Below, piece by piece: positions 1-8,476 of a stretch of DNA of 37,681 nucleotides (positions are counted from its first letter, which is position 1; each line of letters starts with the position of its first letter). The notes under the pieces were generated by a model. That model searched no databases. It had not been told where the DNA came from and saw only the letters and a program-made list of their open reading frames with translations. Both the position numbers and the translations under genes were made by a program. This stretch comes from an uncultured Saprospiraceae bacterium (GTDB taxonomy: Bacteria; Bacteroidota; Bacteroidia; Chitinophagales; Saprospiraceae), in the NCBI GenBank assembly GCA_938028705.1, contig CALIZI010000415.1:1-37681 (forward strand). The letters run 5' to 3'.

Positions 1-81
1 TCGTTGAGTCAAAGTCAAATTATCAGCTTTTAATTCACTATTTTCTGATAAAAGTTTAGCTATTTGAGCATCTTTTGTCAC
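1..81 (-). CDS. 5' end of a coiled-coil ORF, possibly IS66-type transposase (partial)
   Basis: An open frame runs off the left edge. It starts at a GTG (79-81) and encodes 27 residues, MTKDAQIAKLLSENSELKAD and onward, with the heptad-like Leu/Glu/Asn pattern of a coiled coil. Such a start is typical of IS66-family TnpC transposases, but other coiled-coil proteins fit too, so the name is a guess. GTG is chosen because no ATG exists in this frame before the upstream stop at 118-120 and because a perfect -7 box (TACCTTTG, 86-93 on the minus strand) ends four bases before it. The same four-base spacing occurs at the glycosyltransferase near the right end. Confidence 0.45.
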   Translation of the reverse strand, partial: MTKDAQIAKLLSENSELKADNLTLTQR

Positions 82-85
82 AATG

Positions 86-93
86 CAAAGGTA
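86..93 (-). promoter_or_regulatory. Bacteroidota -7 box (TACCTTTG) of the left-edge gene
   Basis: On the minus strand TACCTTTG matches the Bacteroidota -7 consensus TAnnTTTG exactly. Only CATT separates it from the GTG start, so the transcript would be leaderless or nearly so. No clear -33 TTTG was identified. Confidence 0.5.
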
Positions 94-450
94 TATATTT
101 TTTTTATTCTTTAAAAATCAGGAGAGAACCTGAGTAGTTACAATATTTTTTAATTTTAATGAAAATAAAATACCTGATAAATCAATTAATTACGATTTAA
201 AACCGAAGATCCCAGTTACCGAATTTCCAAAATGTCCAAAGTCCAGTTTGCGAGACGGTACAAATTTTTACGAATTTCTTTGTAAAGAATAAAATCTTTC
301 CTAATTTAGCTTTTACCAATCAAAAATTTGTGATTAAATATTTACAAAAAATTGGATAATGACCTGCAAGTTTAAAATTTAAGTAATATCCAATTATAAT
401 AGGTTATCCGTTTATTTTGTCTGACACTGAGTTGGTTTATCATGAATTGT

Positions 451-487
451 AAAACTATGAACTATGAACCAACAACTATGAACTGAT
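451..487. repeat. Dispersed 37-bp repeat, copy 1 (ACTATGAACTATGAACC type)
   Basis: A 37-base sequence built of ACTATGAAC units recurs almost unchanged at about 29987-30023, with one visible substitution (CCAAC versus CCGAC). The same units form an inverted repeat at 18934-18990. Copies 1 and 2 lie in non-coding DNA near gene starts. Confidence 0.7.
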
Positions 488-507
488 AATCCAAAAATAT
501 CCAACCA

Positions 508-666
508 ATGAGTAAAGCAGAAGCAAAAGCTAAAAGAAAAGCCCACGAAAGAAAGAGAAAAGCCGTTGCCGCTAAAGAAGGTAAAAAATTTATGTACATC
601 GTCATTGGCATTGCTGCGGTGCTGTTGGTGATTTTGTACTTTGTGTTTCGTGCCGGAATGGGCTAA
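508..666 (+). CDS. Small basic single-pass membrane protein (52 aa)
   Basis: ATG at 508 and TAA at 664-666 give a 52-residue protein. The first 27 residues are extremely basic and Ala-rich (MSKAEAKAKRKAHERKRKAV). A single hydrophobic segment follows (residues about 30-47, YIVIGIAAVLLVILYFVF), then a short AGMG tail. This is a clear N-in/C-out membrane anchor by the positive-inside rule. I do not recognise the family and no function can be read from the sequence. It stands alone, converging on the minus-strand hypothetical gene at 725, and a 16-bp inverted repeat lies between the two ends. The charged head and clean hydrophobic segment make chance translation unlikely. Confidence 0.7.
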   Translation: MSKAEAKAKRKAHERKRKAVAAKEGKKFMYIVIGIAAVLLVILYFVFRAGMG

Positions 667-689
667 TAATACAATGAATGAATGTTAGA

Positions 690-730
690 TTTTGAATGAA
701 TGAATGTCGATATTATTCATTCATTCAAAA
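690..730. repeat. 16-bp inverted repeat overlapping the end of the 504-aa gene
   Basis: Arms 690-705 and 715-730 are perfect reverse complements of TTTTGAATGAATGAAT with a 9-base loop. The right arm contains the TGA stop (725-727) of the minus-strand gene. It lies between two convergent genes and could act as a structured 3' end. It belongs to the GAATGA/GAGTGA word family also seen at 8440-8473 and 33863-33896. Confidence 0.75.
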
Positions 731-2239
731 TTCATTTATTAGATATTCCTTCAAAAAAACACCTGCCAATTGAGCATCTGCCCATCTAATAAAATCAAAA
801 TATAAAAGTGCTTTCTTTTCCTCTTCATTTTGAGTGATTAATAATAATTCAGTTTTAAACTTGTTGAGCAATTCGTAGTAAGTTTTCTTTGAATTAGTTT
901 GTTGAAATTTAGAAATATAGCGAAGAAATAATCGCTCAATTTTGAATATCTTTTTTTGTTTTTTAATGTATAAAACCGTTGATTTTTTAAGGTATGGGAT
1001 GAGGCTTTTGTTGCCAAGTTCCAAGTGAATGAGGAGCGTTAATAATTTTGCAAATCGAAACAAATCAGGGCGCAATTCCTTGTCCATTAAGGCAATCTTA
1101 TTCACCTCTTTTAATGCCAAAACAGGTTTACCTACTGCAATATATACATAAGCAAAACGATAATGCGAAGCCAGCAAATATGTTGGATTGATGTAGTTGT
1201 CGTAGCGTTTGAATCCGACTTTGATTTCGGGCAAATACGCTTCTGCTTCTTCAAACATTCCGGCATAAATCATTCGAGTCAATTCGCTGCTGTGATAGAG
1301 TGTAAATACCTTCGCTTTGATGGCTTGATTAGAAGTCTTAAACTGCTTGGGGATTTGTTGGAATTGAGTTAGTGTGTCAGTATATTTTTCGGAAGCTACA
1401 GATTTGGTAAGTATCAAAAAACGACTAAAAATAGCTACATATTCCTCTAAATACTCAGCTATAAAATGTGCTTGCGCTTGCATCAATTCAATTATTTTTT
1501 TGTTCGTTTCAAATTCCTTTTCTACATCACCCATGACGTAATAATGCGCCGTTTTTATTTGATAAAATCGAATACGCGCATGAAACGAATCGGGCATATT
1601 TTTCTCTTGCAAAAGCGGATGATTGGCTATTTCATTTTTCCATTCTTCGATAGAACGTGAATCATCTGTTCTTACTATTTTTTTTCGTAACAGATTCGCT
1701 TTTTTATATAAAAAATCATATTCAATAAAAGTGGTATAACTTTTCAAAATCAACTCATAGTCAGTTGCTTGTATATCCAAATCTTTAGCTCTATCAGGAA
1801 AACCCAACAGTTTTTGTTCCCATTCAAATAGCTGCAAATGGTAGGCAAAAAGGTTGTATTTTCGAGCAATTTTTTTCGCTTTTCTTAACTGTATTAATGC
1901 TTGTGAGGTAAGGTTTTTTATATACAAAACCTCTATTTGCGATAAGCACTGTAACATCTTCATTTCACCCGAATTGTTGGCATAGAAACCACTTAAGGCA
2001 TCCAGAATTGAATTGTACAAATAATTCTTATCTGCATGTATGTTTTTCGTAGAAACATGATGATGATTTAAATTGCTTATAAATATTGATTCATTATATG
2101 TTTTCATGTTTATCAACACATCAAATACGGTTAAATATTGCTTCGGTTTTTGTGTCTCAATCATTTGGGCTTGAAGCCTGAAATACCGTTTTTCAGCACC
2201 ATTCAAGCTGTGAATGAGTTGATGTAGCTTTAAAGACAT
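725..2239 (-). CDS. Hypothetical helical (TPR-like) protein, 504 aa
   Basis: The ORF starts at an ATG (2237-2239) and ends in a TGA at 725-727. There is no signal peptide or membrane segment. The sequence is Leu/Lys/Glu/Tyr-rich and looks all-helical, with repeated stretches of about 35-40 residues (for example residues 105-135 and 330-400) reminiscent of tetratricopeptide-type solenoids. It opens with a segment like LIHSLNGAEKRYFRLQAQM, which I associate with a lineage-specific family of unknown function in Saprospiria-type Bacteroidota (from memory, not searched). It is transcribed away from the large adhesin gene; about 195 bases separate the two starts. Its last codons lie in a dispersed inverted repeat, so its C-terminus may have been remodelled by that repeat. 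No function is proposed. Confidence 0.75.
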   Translation of the reverse strand: MSLKLHQLIHSLNGAEKRYFRLQAQMIETQKPKQYLTVFDVLINMKTYNESIFISNLNHHHVSTKNIHADKNYLYNSILDALSGFYANNSGEMKMLQCLSQIEVLYIKNLTSQALIQLRKAKKIARKYNLFAYHLQLFEWEQKLLGFPDRAKDLDIQATDYELILKSYTTFIEYDFLYKKANLLRKKIVRTDDSRSIEEWKNEIANHPLLQEKNMPDSFHARIRFYQIKTAHYYVMGDVEKEFETNKKIIELMQAQAHFIAEYLEEYVAIFSRFLILTKSVASEKYTDTLTQFQQIPKQFKTSNQAIKAKVFTLYHSSELTRMIYAGMFEEAEAYLPEIKVGFKRYDNYINPTYLLASHYRFAYVYIAVGKPVLALKEVNKIALMDKELRPDLFRFAKLLTLLIHLELGNKSLIPYLKKSTVLYIKKQKKIFKIERLFLRYISKFQQTNSKKTYYELLNKFKTELLLITQNEEEKKALLYFDFIRWADAQLAGVFLKEYLINEF

Positions 2240-2433
2240 GCAAAATAGAAATTTTAATTTTAATCAGAAATTTTAAAATAAAATGCTAATAATCAATAAG
2301 TTGTAAATTTATAAAGTGATTTAAAAATCTAAATATACTACATTTTTCGATCTTTTTTTACTAAATGAATAGATTACTTTTACTGTCAATAAATCAAACG
2401 AAAATTTCATAACACAAGATCAAATTAATCAAG

Positions 2434-5400
2434 ATGCAAAAACTATTACAAATACGGTACTTTTGGGTACTACTAATAATGCTCCTTAATACCAATTTGG
2501 TGTCGGCACAATGTCCGGCGGCAGGTTCTACCTTTTGGTTTGCCTCACCTGCGGACGGACCGTTTGATACGACTCAACCATTGGGTTCATTTGATAATCC
2601 TTTGACGGATTGGAACTCAGGTACACCAAGTGTCTTGGAGGCGATTACGGACTGTCCAGGACCGATAGTTGTCAATTTTAGGTCTTGTTATTATAATACC
2701 GATGGCTCGGATGGTGATGTAAATTGGGTACAGGAAAATTTACAAAATAATGTCACCTTTAATGGTAATGGGGCTTTATTGGAAAATCTGTCGGCAAGCT
2801 CAAAATGGTTGGTCATCGGAGACCTTGATAATATTGTAATTAACGACATAACACTCACAGGTTATAATGGCACTGACGGTGCAGCAATTGGTATATATGC
2901 CAGTACCAATGTGGTCTTAAATAATGTAGAATTTAATGCTAATCCAACAACCACCGCGCTTCATATTGATGCAGGCGATAATTTCACTTATGGATTTGGA
3001 GACGCTTCTGTTGAAATTAATAATTGTTTGTTCGCCAATAATCCGCCGGGGGCAGAAACAGTCTCAACAGGTGCATTAGAGATTCAAAATATAAGTAGCG
3101 GCAACCACATTGTTGATGTTGATATTAACAATACGGTATTTAGCTGCAATAAAAGAGCCGGATTTGGCGGCGCGATAGTGAGTACTAATGATGAAAATAG
3201 TCCCGGCGCAACTATAAACTTGGACATCATCGGTTGCACATTTTCCAACAACTTAGCATTCGGTACTGCCGGAGAAGGCGGTGGTTTGTATGCTTCAGGA
3301 GAGGAGCATTTCATCAATATTGACGGAACGACCTTTACTTGCAACGAAGCACAGGCAACTACCGGAACAGGCTCTGGCGGTGGTGCTATCCGAATTTGGG
3401 ATGGACCTAATGTTACTATTTCTAATTCTATTTTTTATGGCAATATGGCTTCTACTGTAAGTGGTGACGGCGGTGCTATTTCTTATTCTTCATCAGGTCC
3501 GACGGGTCCTTTTACAATTACCAATTCTTCATTTATCAATAATACGGCTGCGGACGGTGGTGGTATTTGGGCAGATGAACCTATCACCCTGACGGGTGGC
3601 TTCTTTTCAGGTAATACACCGGATGATTTCAGTGGTGGCGGCGTGACAGATACTGACGGAGGTGCTTCCAATACAACGGGTGATCCGGGAATTACGGCTT
3701 GTGATGCCTGTCCTGCATTACCGTCTGTTGCTTGCGATGCTTCTGCTTCTGACCTTGCCTTGACTTGCCCATACTTCTGTTCCACAGGTGTACCGCCTGC
3801 GGCTACGGGCGATGCAGATTTGACGATTGATATGAGTAATTTCGTACAACCAACTTGTACGAATCCGCTTGATTACACTTATACCTTCTTAGTCGTAGAT
3901 GCTGCCGGAAATGTCGTCTGCGAATTTGATGCGACAGACAATGACACCCAAGACCCAAATGCAACTCCACCTTTTTCTACTACTATCGCGGGTACACCCG
4001 ACGGCATCCCCGATGCCATGGATCCGGCTGTTCAACAAGCCAATCTATGTGCAGGACTTGCGCCCGGTGATTATACGATTGTTGGGTTTCATTACCTTAC
4101 TGCCGATGCACCACCAATCGTCACACCATTTGTAGGTCAGATGCTTACAGATATTCAAAATTACCTCACCGATCCACCTACAAGCCCGGCTGCCTGTGGC
4201 GCATTGGGTACAGCTACGCCTTTTACAATACTCGAACCGATTGAGGTGACGATTACTACTTCTTGTCCGGCTGTGCCTGATGGAACTTATTTGGCAGATA
4301 TTACCATTACAGGCGGTTATCCGCTTAAAGCTGGCGCAGGTGCATATACGCTCACAACTAACTTTGGTACAACAACTTACACTTTCGGCACTCCGATTAT
4401 CGGTCAAGCCATTCCTGCCGGACAAAGCGTAGATGTCACCGTAGCTGCGGACGGCAATGGCGCGAATGGAACGACTCCTCCCGGTCCACTTTGCTTTGAT
4501 TGTATGGCAACTATTGTCTCCGAACCCGAACCTGTTTGCCAAGCCTGTCCTGATATTATTGACGGTACATTATCGGCTTCTATTGGTGCAGCTTCCGCGA
4601 TGGATGTTTGTAGTGGCGATGCTGTTACCGTTTGTGTAGATGTTGATTTGACAAATGACCCAACCGCAATGGTTGAATTTTCAAATGACGGTGGAGCTAC
4701 TTGGACGGTCGGGGTGCCTGATATGGCAGCCGTTCCGGTTACTACGCACACCGTTAATATCGTCAGTGCTGCAGTGCCTTACGATGTTAGTGCCGGACCT
4801 TATTATGTAGGCGATGTGGTTAATTACCAAGCAAGTGGTACGCATCCTATCGAAATTATTGACCCAAGTGGTGCAATGGTCGTAACGGGTGTTACTGCGA
4901 GTGGTTCGTTTACAGTCACAACGGCTGGAAATTATACATTTGATTGCCTCAATCCGGGCCACCCTGCCATGTTCAACACCGTTGAATTTTTACCACGCCC
5001 TATCCCAAGCGAATTTTGTTTTGATTTTACAGAAATAAACACAACAAGTTGCGACCCGCTCATGGTCAGCTACCAAGCGCAATTTAACATGGCTTCCCTT
5101 GCTGACATGTCCTGTGACCTTGACCTCCAAACAATGGACGCCACACCCGAAGTTGTCACTGTAAATGTTTACCCCGATGTAGCCACACTCGCCAATGCAA
5201 TGGTGGCAGGTGATGGTACTTGCGGACCTTCACTCACACAGGATTGTGCGAATTTTACAGTAACAAATGATTATGATACGAATGGTGCAAATCCTGATTT
5301 CGCAAGCGAAATGGGTAGCGGAAATATCGTATTTACCATTACAAATCCGGCTGCGCCAACGGCTTGCCAAACCACAACCGTTCCTGCAACTTTCGATTGT

Positions 5401-7860
5401 TCTGTACCGGGCGTTACAATGGATAAAAATGATGCAGATGACAGTGATGACACACAAGAAGTAGCAAGTGGAGGTACTGCCACATTTACAATTACAGTAA
5501 CAAATAGCGGCACAGAAGACCTTTGTAATGTAGTCGTTACCGACCCAAATGGCTTGAATTGCGAAATGACCTACACCGATAATGGCGGTACATTAGCCGT
5601 AGGCGATACATGGACATACACCTGTACACAAGCCAATGTCACCGCACCATTTACCAATACAGCCACCGTCAATGCAGAAGGTTGTACATCAGGTACAATG
5701 GTCGATGACATGGATGATTCGGACGTTACCGTTGCGCCGGAAATTACCATAGTAAAAGACGACGCAGATAATACCGATGATACCCAAGAGGTAGCAAATG
5801 GCGGTACAGCTACATTTACAATTACAGTCACAAATAGCGGCACAGAAGACCTTTGTAATGTAAGCGTAACTGACCCGAATGGTTTGTCTTGTGAAATGAC
5901 TTACACCGACAATGGCGGAACATTAGCCGTAGGCGACACATGGACATACACCTGTACACAAACCAATGTCACCGCCGCTTTCACCAACACTGCAACTGTC
6001 AATGGCGAAGGTTGTACATCCGGTACACTTGTAGATGACGAAGACGATTCAGAAGTAACACTCGAAGCAACTGTACCGAGTATTACAATGGATAAAGACG
6101 ATGCAGATGATACCAATGATACCCAAGAAGTCGCGAGCGGTGGTACAGCTACATTTACCATTACAGTTACTAATAACGGTACGGAAGACCTCTGCAATGT
6201 CAACGTCACCGACCCGAATGGTTTGAATTGTGAAATGACTTACACTGATAATGGCGGGACATTAGTCGTAGGCGATACATGGACATACACCTGTACGCAA
6301 GCTGATGTTACAATGCCATTTGCCAACACCGCGACAGTCAATGCCGAAGGTTGTACATCCGGTACGGCTGTAAATGATACAGATGTTTCAGATGTTACCG
6401 TTGCACCCGAAATTACCATAGTAAAAGACGACGCAGATAATACCGATGATACCCAAGAGGTTCCCAATGATGGCACAGCGACATTTACAATTACCGTAAC
6501 CAATAATGGTACAGAAGACCTTTGTAATGTCGTTGTGACCGACCCCAATGGTTTGAACTGTGAAATGACCTATACCGATAATGGCGGCACATTAGCCATA
6601 GGCGACACATGGACATACACCTGTACACAAACCAACGTCACCACAGCATTCACCAATACGGCTACGGTCAATGCAGAAGGCTGCACATCAGGTACGACAG
6701 CGACCGACGAAGACGATTCGGATGTAACACTCGAACCCGAAGTACCAAGTGTTACAATGGATAAAAACGATGCGGATAATGGCGACGACACGCAAGAAGT
6801 GGCAAGTGGTGGCACAGCAACATTTACAATCACAGTAACAAACAATGGTACAGAGGACTTATGTAATGTTAGCGTCACCGACCCGAATGGTTTGAATTGT
6901 GAAATGACCTACACCGATAATGGTGGCACATTAGCCGTAGGCGATACATGGACATATACTTGTACACAAACTGTCACCACAGCTTTCACCAATACTGCGA
7001 CAGTAAATGCAGAAGGTTGTACATCCGGCACAATGGTCAACGACATGGACGATTCAGACGTAACGCTACCGCCTGAAGTACCAAGCATTACCATCGATAA
7101 AGATGATGCCGACAATACCGACGATACACAAATGGTAGTCGGTGGCGGCACAGCAACATTTACCATTACAGTAACTAATAATGGTACCGAAGACCTCTGT
7201 AATGTTATGATAACTGACCCGAATAGTTCGGGTTGTGTTATGACCTACACTGACAACGGCGGCACATTAGCCGTAGGCGACACATGGACTTACACTTGTA
7301 CACAAGAAAATGTTACGGATGCGTTCATCAACACGGCGGTGGTCAGCGCGGAAGGTTGCACATCCGGTACAATGGTCAATGATATGGATGATTCCGAAGT
7401 TATCGTTGACCAACCGAGTGTTTCAATGGACAAAAACGACGGCGACAACGGCGACGATACCCAACAAGTAGAAGTTGACGGTACAGCCACCTTCACCATT
7501 ACAGTCACCAACAACGGTATGGAAGACCTCTGCAACGTATCAGTAGTTGACCCTGACGGTGCATCTTGCGAAATGACCTATACCGACAACGGCGGCGTAC
7601 TCGCTATTGGCGATACATGGACTTACACTTGTACCGTCGAAAATGTATTAATGTCATTCGTAAATGCTGCGACTGTCAATGCAGAAGGTTGTACATCAGG
7701 CACACCTGTGGACGATACAGACGTTTCGCCTGTCATCGTACCTTCACCGCCGAGTATCCCAACCGTAGGGCAGTGGGGCTTAATCATACTTGGATTGATG
7801 ATGTCAATAGTTGCCATAATAGGTATCCGACAAAGAGCGATAGAAGAAAGCACGACATAG
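2434..7860 (+). CDS. Large secreted adhesin-like protein: beta-helix, cupredoxin-like module, seven DUF11-like repeats, IPTL-CTERM
   Basis: This is a 1808-residue exported protein. A Sec signal peptide (residues 1-25, cleavage near VSA-QC) is followed by a Gly/Asn-rich region (about 60-420) with the NNxxF/GGGI pattern of right-handed parallel beta-helix or polymorphic outer-membrane repeats. A Cys-rich middle region contains, at about 774-855, a cupredoxin-like module with candidate copper ligands His804, Cys838, His843 and Met846. From about residue 994 there are seven near-identical repeats of 110-113 residues (each with TATFTITVTN, EDLCNV, TYTDNGG and GDTWTYTC), resembling DUF11-type conserved repeat domains. 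The C-terminus is a clear IPTL-CTERM signal: IPTVGQWGL, a hydrophobic helix, then RQR. Location is the cell surface or outer membrane; adhesion is inferred from architecture. The gene stands alone. Confidence 0.9.
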   Translation: MQKLLQIRYFWVLLIMLLNTNLVSAQCPAAGSTFWFASPADGPFDTTQPLGSFDNPLTDWNSGTPSVLEAITDCPGPIVVNFRSCYYNTDGSDGDVNWVQENLQNNVTFNGNGALLENLSASSKWLVIGDLDNIVINDITLTGYNGTDGAAIGIYASTNVVLNNVEFNANPTTTALHIDAGDNFTYGFGDASVEINNCLFANNPPGAETVSTGALEIQNISSGNHIVDVDINNTVFSCNKRAGFGGAIVSTNDENSPGATINLDIIGCTFSNNLAFGTAGEGGGLYASGEEHFINIDGTTFTCNEAQATTGTGSGGGAIRIWDGPNVTISNSIFYGNMASTVSGDGGAISYSSSGPTGPFTITNSSFINNTAADGGGIWADEPITLTGGFFSGNTPDDFSGGGVTDTDGGASNTTGDPGITACDACPALPSVACDASASDLALTCPYFCSTGVPPAATGDADLTIDMSNFVQPTCTNPLDYTYTFLVVDAAGNVVCEFDATDNDTQDPNATPPFSTTIAGTPDGIPDAMDPAVQQANLCAGLAPGDYTIVGFHYLTADAPPIVTPFVGQMLTDIQNYLTDPPTSPAACGALGTATPFTILEPIEVTITTSCPAVPDGTYLADITITGGYPLKAGAGAYTLTTNFGTTTYTFGTPIIGQAIPAGQSVDVTVAADGNGANGTTPPGPLCFDCMATIVSEPEPVCQACPDIIDGTLSASIGAASAMDVCSGDAVTVCVDVDLTNDPTAMVEFSNDGGATWTVGVPDMAAVPVTTHTVNIVSAAVPYDVSAGPYYVGDVVNYQASGTHPIEIIDPSGAMVVTGVTASGSFTVTTAGNYTFDCLNPGHPAMFNTVEFLPRPIPSEFCFDFTEINTTSCDPLMVSYQAQFNMASLADMSCDLDLQTMDATPEVVTVNVYPDVATLANAMVAGDGTCGPSLTQDCANFTVTNDYDTNGANPDFASEMGSGNIVFTITNPAAPTACQTTTVPATFDCSVPGVTMDKNDADDSDDTQEVASGGTATFTITVTNSGTEDLCNVVVTDPNGLNCEMTYTDNGGTLAVGDTWTYTCTQANVTAPFTNTATVNAEGCTSGTMVDDMDDSDVTVAPEITIVKDDADNTDDTQEVANGGTATFTITVTNSGTEDLCNVSVTDPNGLSCEMTYTDNGGTLAVGDTWTYTCTQTNVTAAFTNTATVNGEGCTSGTLVDDEDDSEVTLEATVPSITMDKDDADDTNDTQEVASGGTATFTITVTNNGTEDLCNVNVTDPNGLNCEMTYTDNGGTLVVGDTWTYTCTQADVTMPFANTATVNAEGCTSGTAVNDTDVSDVTVAPEITIVKDDADNTDDTQEVPNDGTATFTITVTNNGTEDLCNVVVTDPNGLNCEMTYTDNGGTLAIGDTWTYTCTQTNVTTAFTNTATVNAEGCTSGTTATDEDDSDVTLEPEVPSVTMDKNDADNGDDTQEVASGGTATFTITVTNNGTEDLCNVSVTDPNGLNCEMTYTDNGGTLAVGDTWTYTCTQTVTTAFTNTATVNAEGCTSGTMVNDMDDSDVTLPPEVPSITIDKDDADNTDDTQMVVGGGTATFTITVTNNGTEDLCNVMITDPNSSGCVMTYTDNGGTLAVGDTWTYTCTQENVTDAFINTAVVSAEGCTSGTMVNDMDDSEVIVDQPSVSMDKNDGDNGDDTQQVEVDGTATFTITVTNNGMEDLCNVSVVDPDGASCEMTYTDNGGVLAIGDTWTYTCTVENVLMSFVNAATVNAEGCTSGTPVDDTDVSPVIVPSPPSIPTVGQWGLIILGLMMSIVAIIGIRQRAIEESTT
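5413..7740 (+). repeat. Seven tandem ~330-339 bp coding repeats with a 669-bp higher-order period
   Basis: Units start near 5413, 5743, 6082, 6412, 6751, 7087 and 7420. Units 2 and 4 share the linker encoding ITIVKDDADNTDD; the shared DNA begins at about 5740 and 6409 and is identical for about 50 bases. The others begin with a (V/I)(T/S)(M/I)DK type. The alternation A-B-A-B-A-A-A implies duplication of a two-unit block. Unit 5 lacks one codon found in the others (TQTVTT versus TQTNVT). Confidence 0.9.
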
Positions 7861-7871
7861 AAAATACGTAG

Positions 7872-7919
7872 CGCGGTGCTTCCAGCCCGCGTCCGTAGAA
7901 CGATGCTTCCAGCTCGTTC
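7872..7919. repeat. Tandem hairpin element (family A), copy 1
   Basis: Two hairpins lie in tandem. Stem CGCGG/CCGCG (7872-7876, 7887-7891) and stem GAACGA/TCGTTC (7898-7903, 7914-7919) each enclose the same ten bases, TGCTTCCAGC. It lies just after the adhesin stop. A second copy at 14721-14769 has the same loops and compensating base changes in both stems. Confidence 0.8.
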
Positions 7920-8037
7920 CTCGCGTAGTAGATGAGAGATTAGAAAATGACAAAAACAGGCGAATTTTTTTAGTTTTTTTGCAAAAAACAATAAAAAATT
8001 TGTCTGTCTTAAAAATAAATCTCATCTTGCATTAGCA

Positions 8038-8100
8038 ATGCAACAAATAGTAGTCATATCATCTGTAGTCAACATTATTATTGTGGTCAATAAAATGTAA
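8038..8100 (+). CDS. ilv operon leader peptide, 20 aa, 5 Ile and 6 Val codons
   Basis: ATG at 8038-8040 and TAA at 8098-8100 encode MQQIVVISSVVNIIIVVNKM, 11 of 20 codons being Ile or Val, including the block N-I-I-I-V-V. That composition, immediately upstream of the ilvD-to-ilvA cluster and directly followed by a terminator with a competing stem, is the hallmark of a branched-chain amino acid attenuation leader peptide. No leucine codons occur, which fits sensing of Ile and Val rather than Leu. A possible promoter lies upstream (TTTG at 7999-8002, 19 bases, then TCATCTTG at 8022-8029, a poor match to TAnnTTTG). No strong Shine-Dalgarno is visible, as is usual in Bacteroidota. The peptide itself probably has no function beyond being translated. 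Confidence 0.85.
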   Translation: MQQIVVISSVVNIIIVVNKM

Positions 8101-8101
8101 C

Positions 8102-8149
8102 GAGAATGGTATGATAATACATAAAGGATAAATTTTAAAAGCCATTCTC
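8102..8149 (+). promoter_or_regulatory. Antiterminator pairing of the ilv attenuator
   Basis: GAGAATGG (8102-8109), beginning one base after the leader stop codon, is perfectly complementary to CCATTCTC (8142-8149). The latter forms part of the 5' arm of the terminator stem, so the two structures exclude each other. A ribosome finishing the leader would cover 8102-8109 and let the terminator form. A ribosome stalled at the Ile/Val codons would leave it free to block termination. A weaker 6-bp pairing (TATCAT 8057-8062 with ATGATA 8111-8116) could serve as the protector stem. Confidence 0.75.
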
Positions 8150-8169
8150 ATTTCGAGGGTGGCTTTTTT
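8137..8169 (+). terminator. Intrinsic terminator of the ilv leader (attenuator)
   Basis: A continuous 13-bp stem can form between 8137-8149 and 8155-8167 (outer AAAAGCCA/TGGCTTTT, then two G-U pairs, then CTC/GAG) with the pentaloop ATTTC. The 3' arm ends in six T (8164-8169). It sits 36 bases after the leader stop codon and about 300 bases before ilvD. Confidence 0.85.
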
Positions 8170-8173
8170 AATT

Positions 8174-8194
8174 GTACAGGCGGTTTCAACCGCC
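8174..8194. repeat. Single 21-base hairpin arm (family B), copy 1
   Basis: GTACA is followed by the 16-base hairpin GGCGGT-TTCA-ACCGCC. The copy at 30156-30176 is identical except that the fifth stem pair is A-T instead of G-C, a compensating change. Here only one arm is present; elsewhere the arm occurs as an inverted pair. Confidence 0.75.
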
Positions 8195-8476
8195 ATGTGT
8201 TTCACGCTCGTTATTGGATAAACAAACGACAACTAAAAACAAGATTAGACAGTGTATTTTAATTTGTTGTAAATAATTGATAATGAACTAATTAAATTAA
8301 AAACAACGAATATTCGCAAACGGAAAACCAAACCAAAAACAACATTCGATTAAAGTTTTCTTTCGGATATTCACCCTAATTAATGCGACAATGCGATAAT
8401 GATACAATGCGTCAATAAAAACATTACAGCATTAAAATTATTCACTCATTCAAAATTCGCTCATTCACTCATTGAA
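8195..8476. other. Gene-free leader between attenuator and ilvD
   Basis: Together with the leader region this makes a 616-base gap (7861-8476) before ilvD. The part after 8195 is AT-rich with many AAC/AAAC runs and no further terminator or ORF of note. It ends in a dispersed repeat (8440-8473). Confidence 0.5.
8440..8473. repeat. GAATGAGTGA-type dispersed repeat, directly before ilvD
   Basis: This 34-base sequence, read on the minus strand, matches 33863-33896 with few differences (AATGAGTGAATGAG core). It ends three bases before the ilvD start and is open in the ilvD frame, which lengthens the apparent ORF by 26 codons. Confidence 0.7.

Larger units (their letters stand above)
82..507. other. 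AT-rich gene-free stretch
   Basis: This is 426 bases between the left-edge gene and the 52-aa protein gene. I see no credible ORF or RNA gene. It holds the left-edge promoter (86-93) and a dispersed repeat (451-487). The rest is AT-rich without a recognisable terminator or insertion-sequence end. Confidence 0.5.

Noticed and set aside
4045-4542. 165-aa minus-strand ORF inside the adhesin gene
   Set aside because: It has a Cys/Arg/Ser-rich shadow composition, no recognisable domain and lies fully inside a strongly supported gene.
5571-7535. Series of about 85-102 aa minus-strand ORFs of similar sequence
   Set aside because: They are antisense shadows of the tandem repeats in the adhesin gene, repeated only because the coding repeats are.
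5413-7740. Possible CRISPR-like periodic array
   Set aside because: The period is about 330 bases with no short repeat/spacer structure and the frame is open throughout; it is a coding tandem repeat.
8399-8476. Upstream in-frame start for ilvD
   Set aside because: The 26 extra codons fall in AT-rich leader and a dispersed repeat and do not resemble Ilv[11 protein letters not shown] at 8477 is the normal start.
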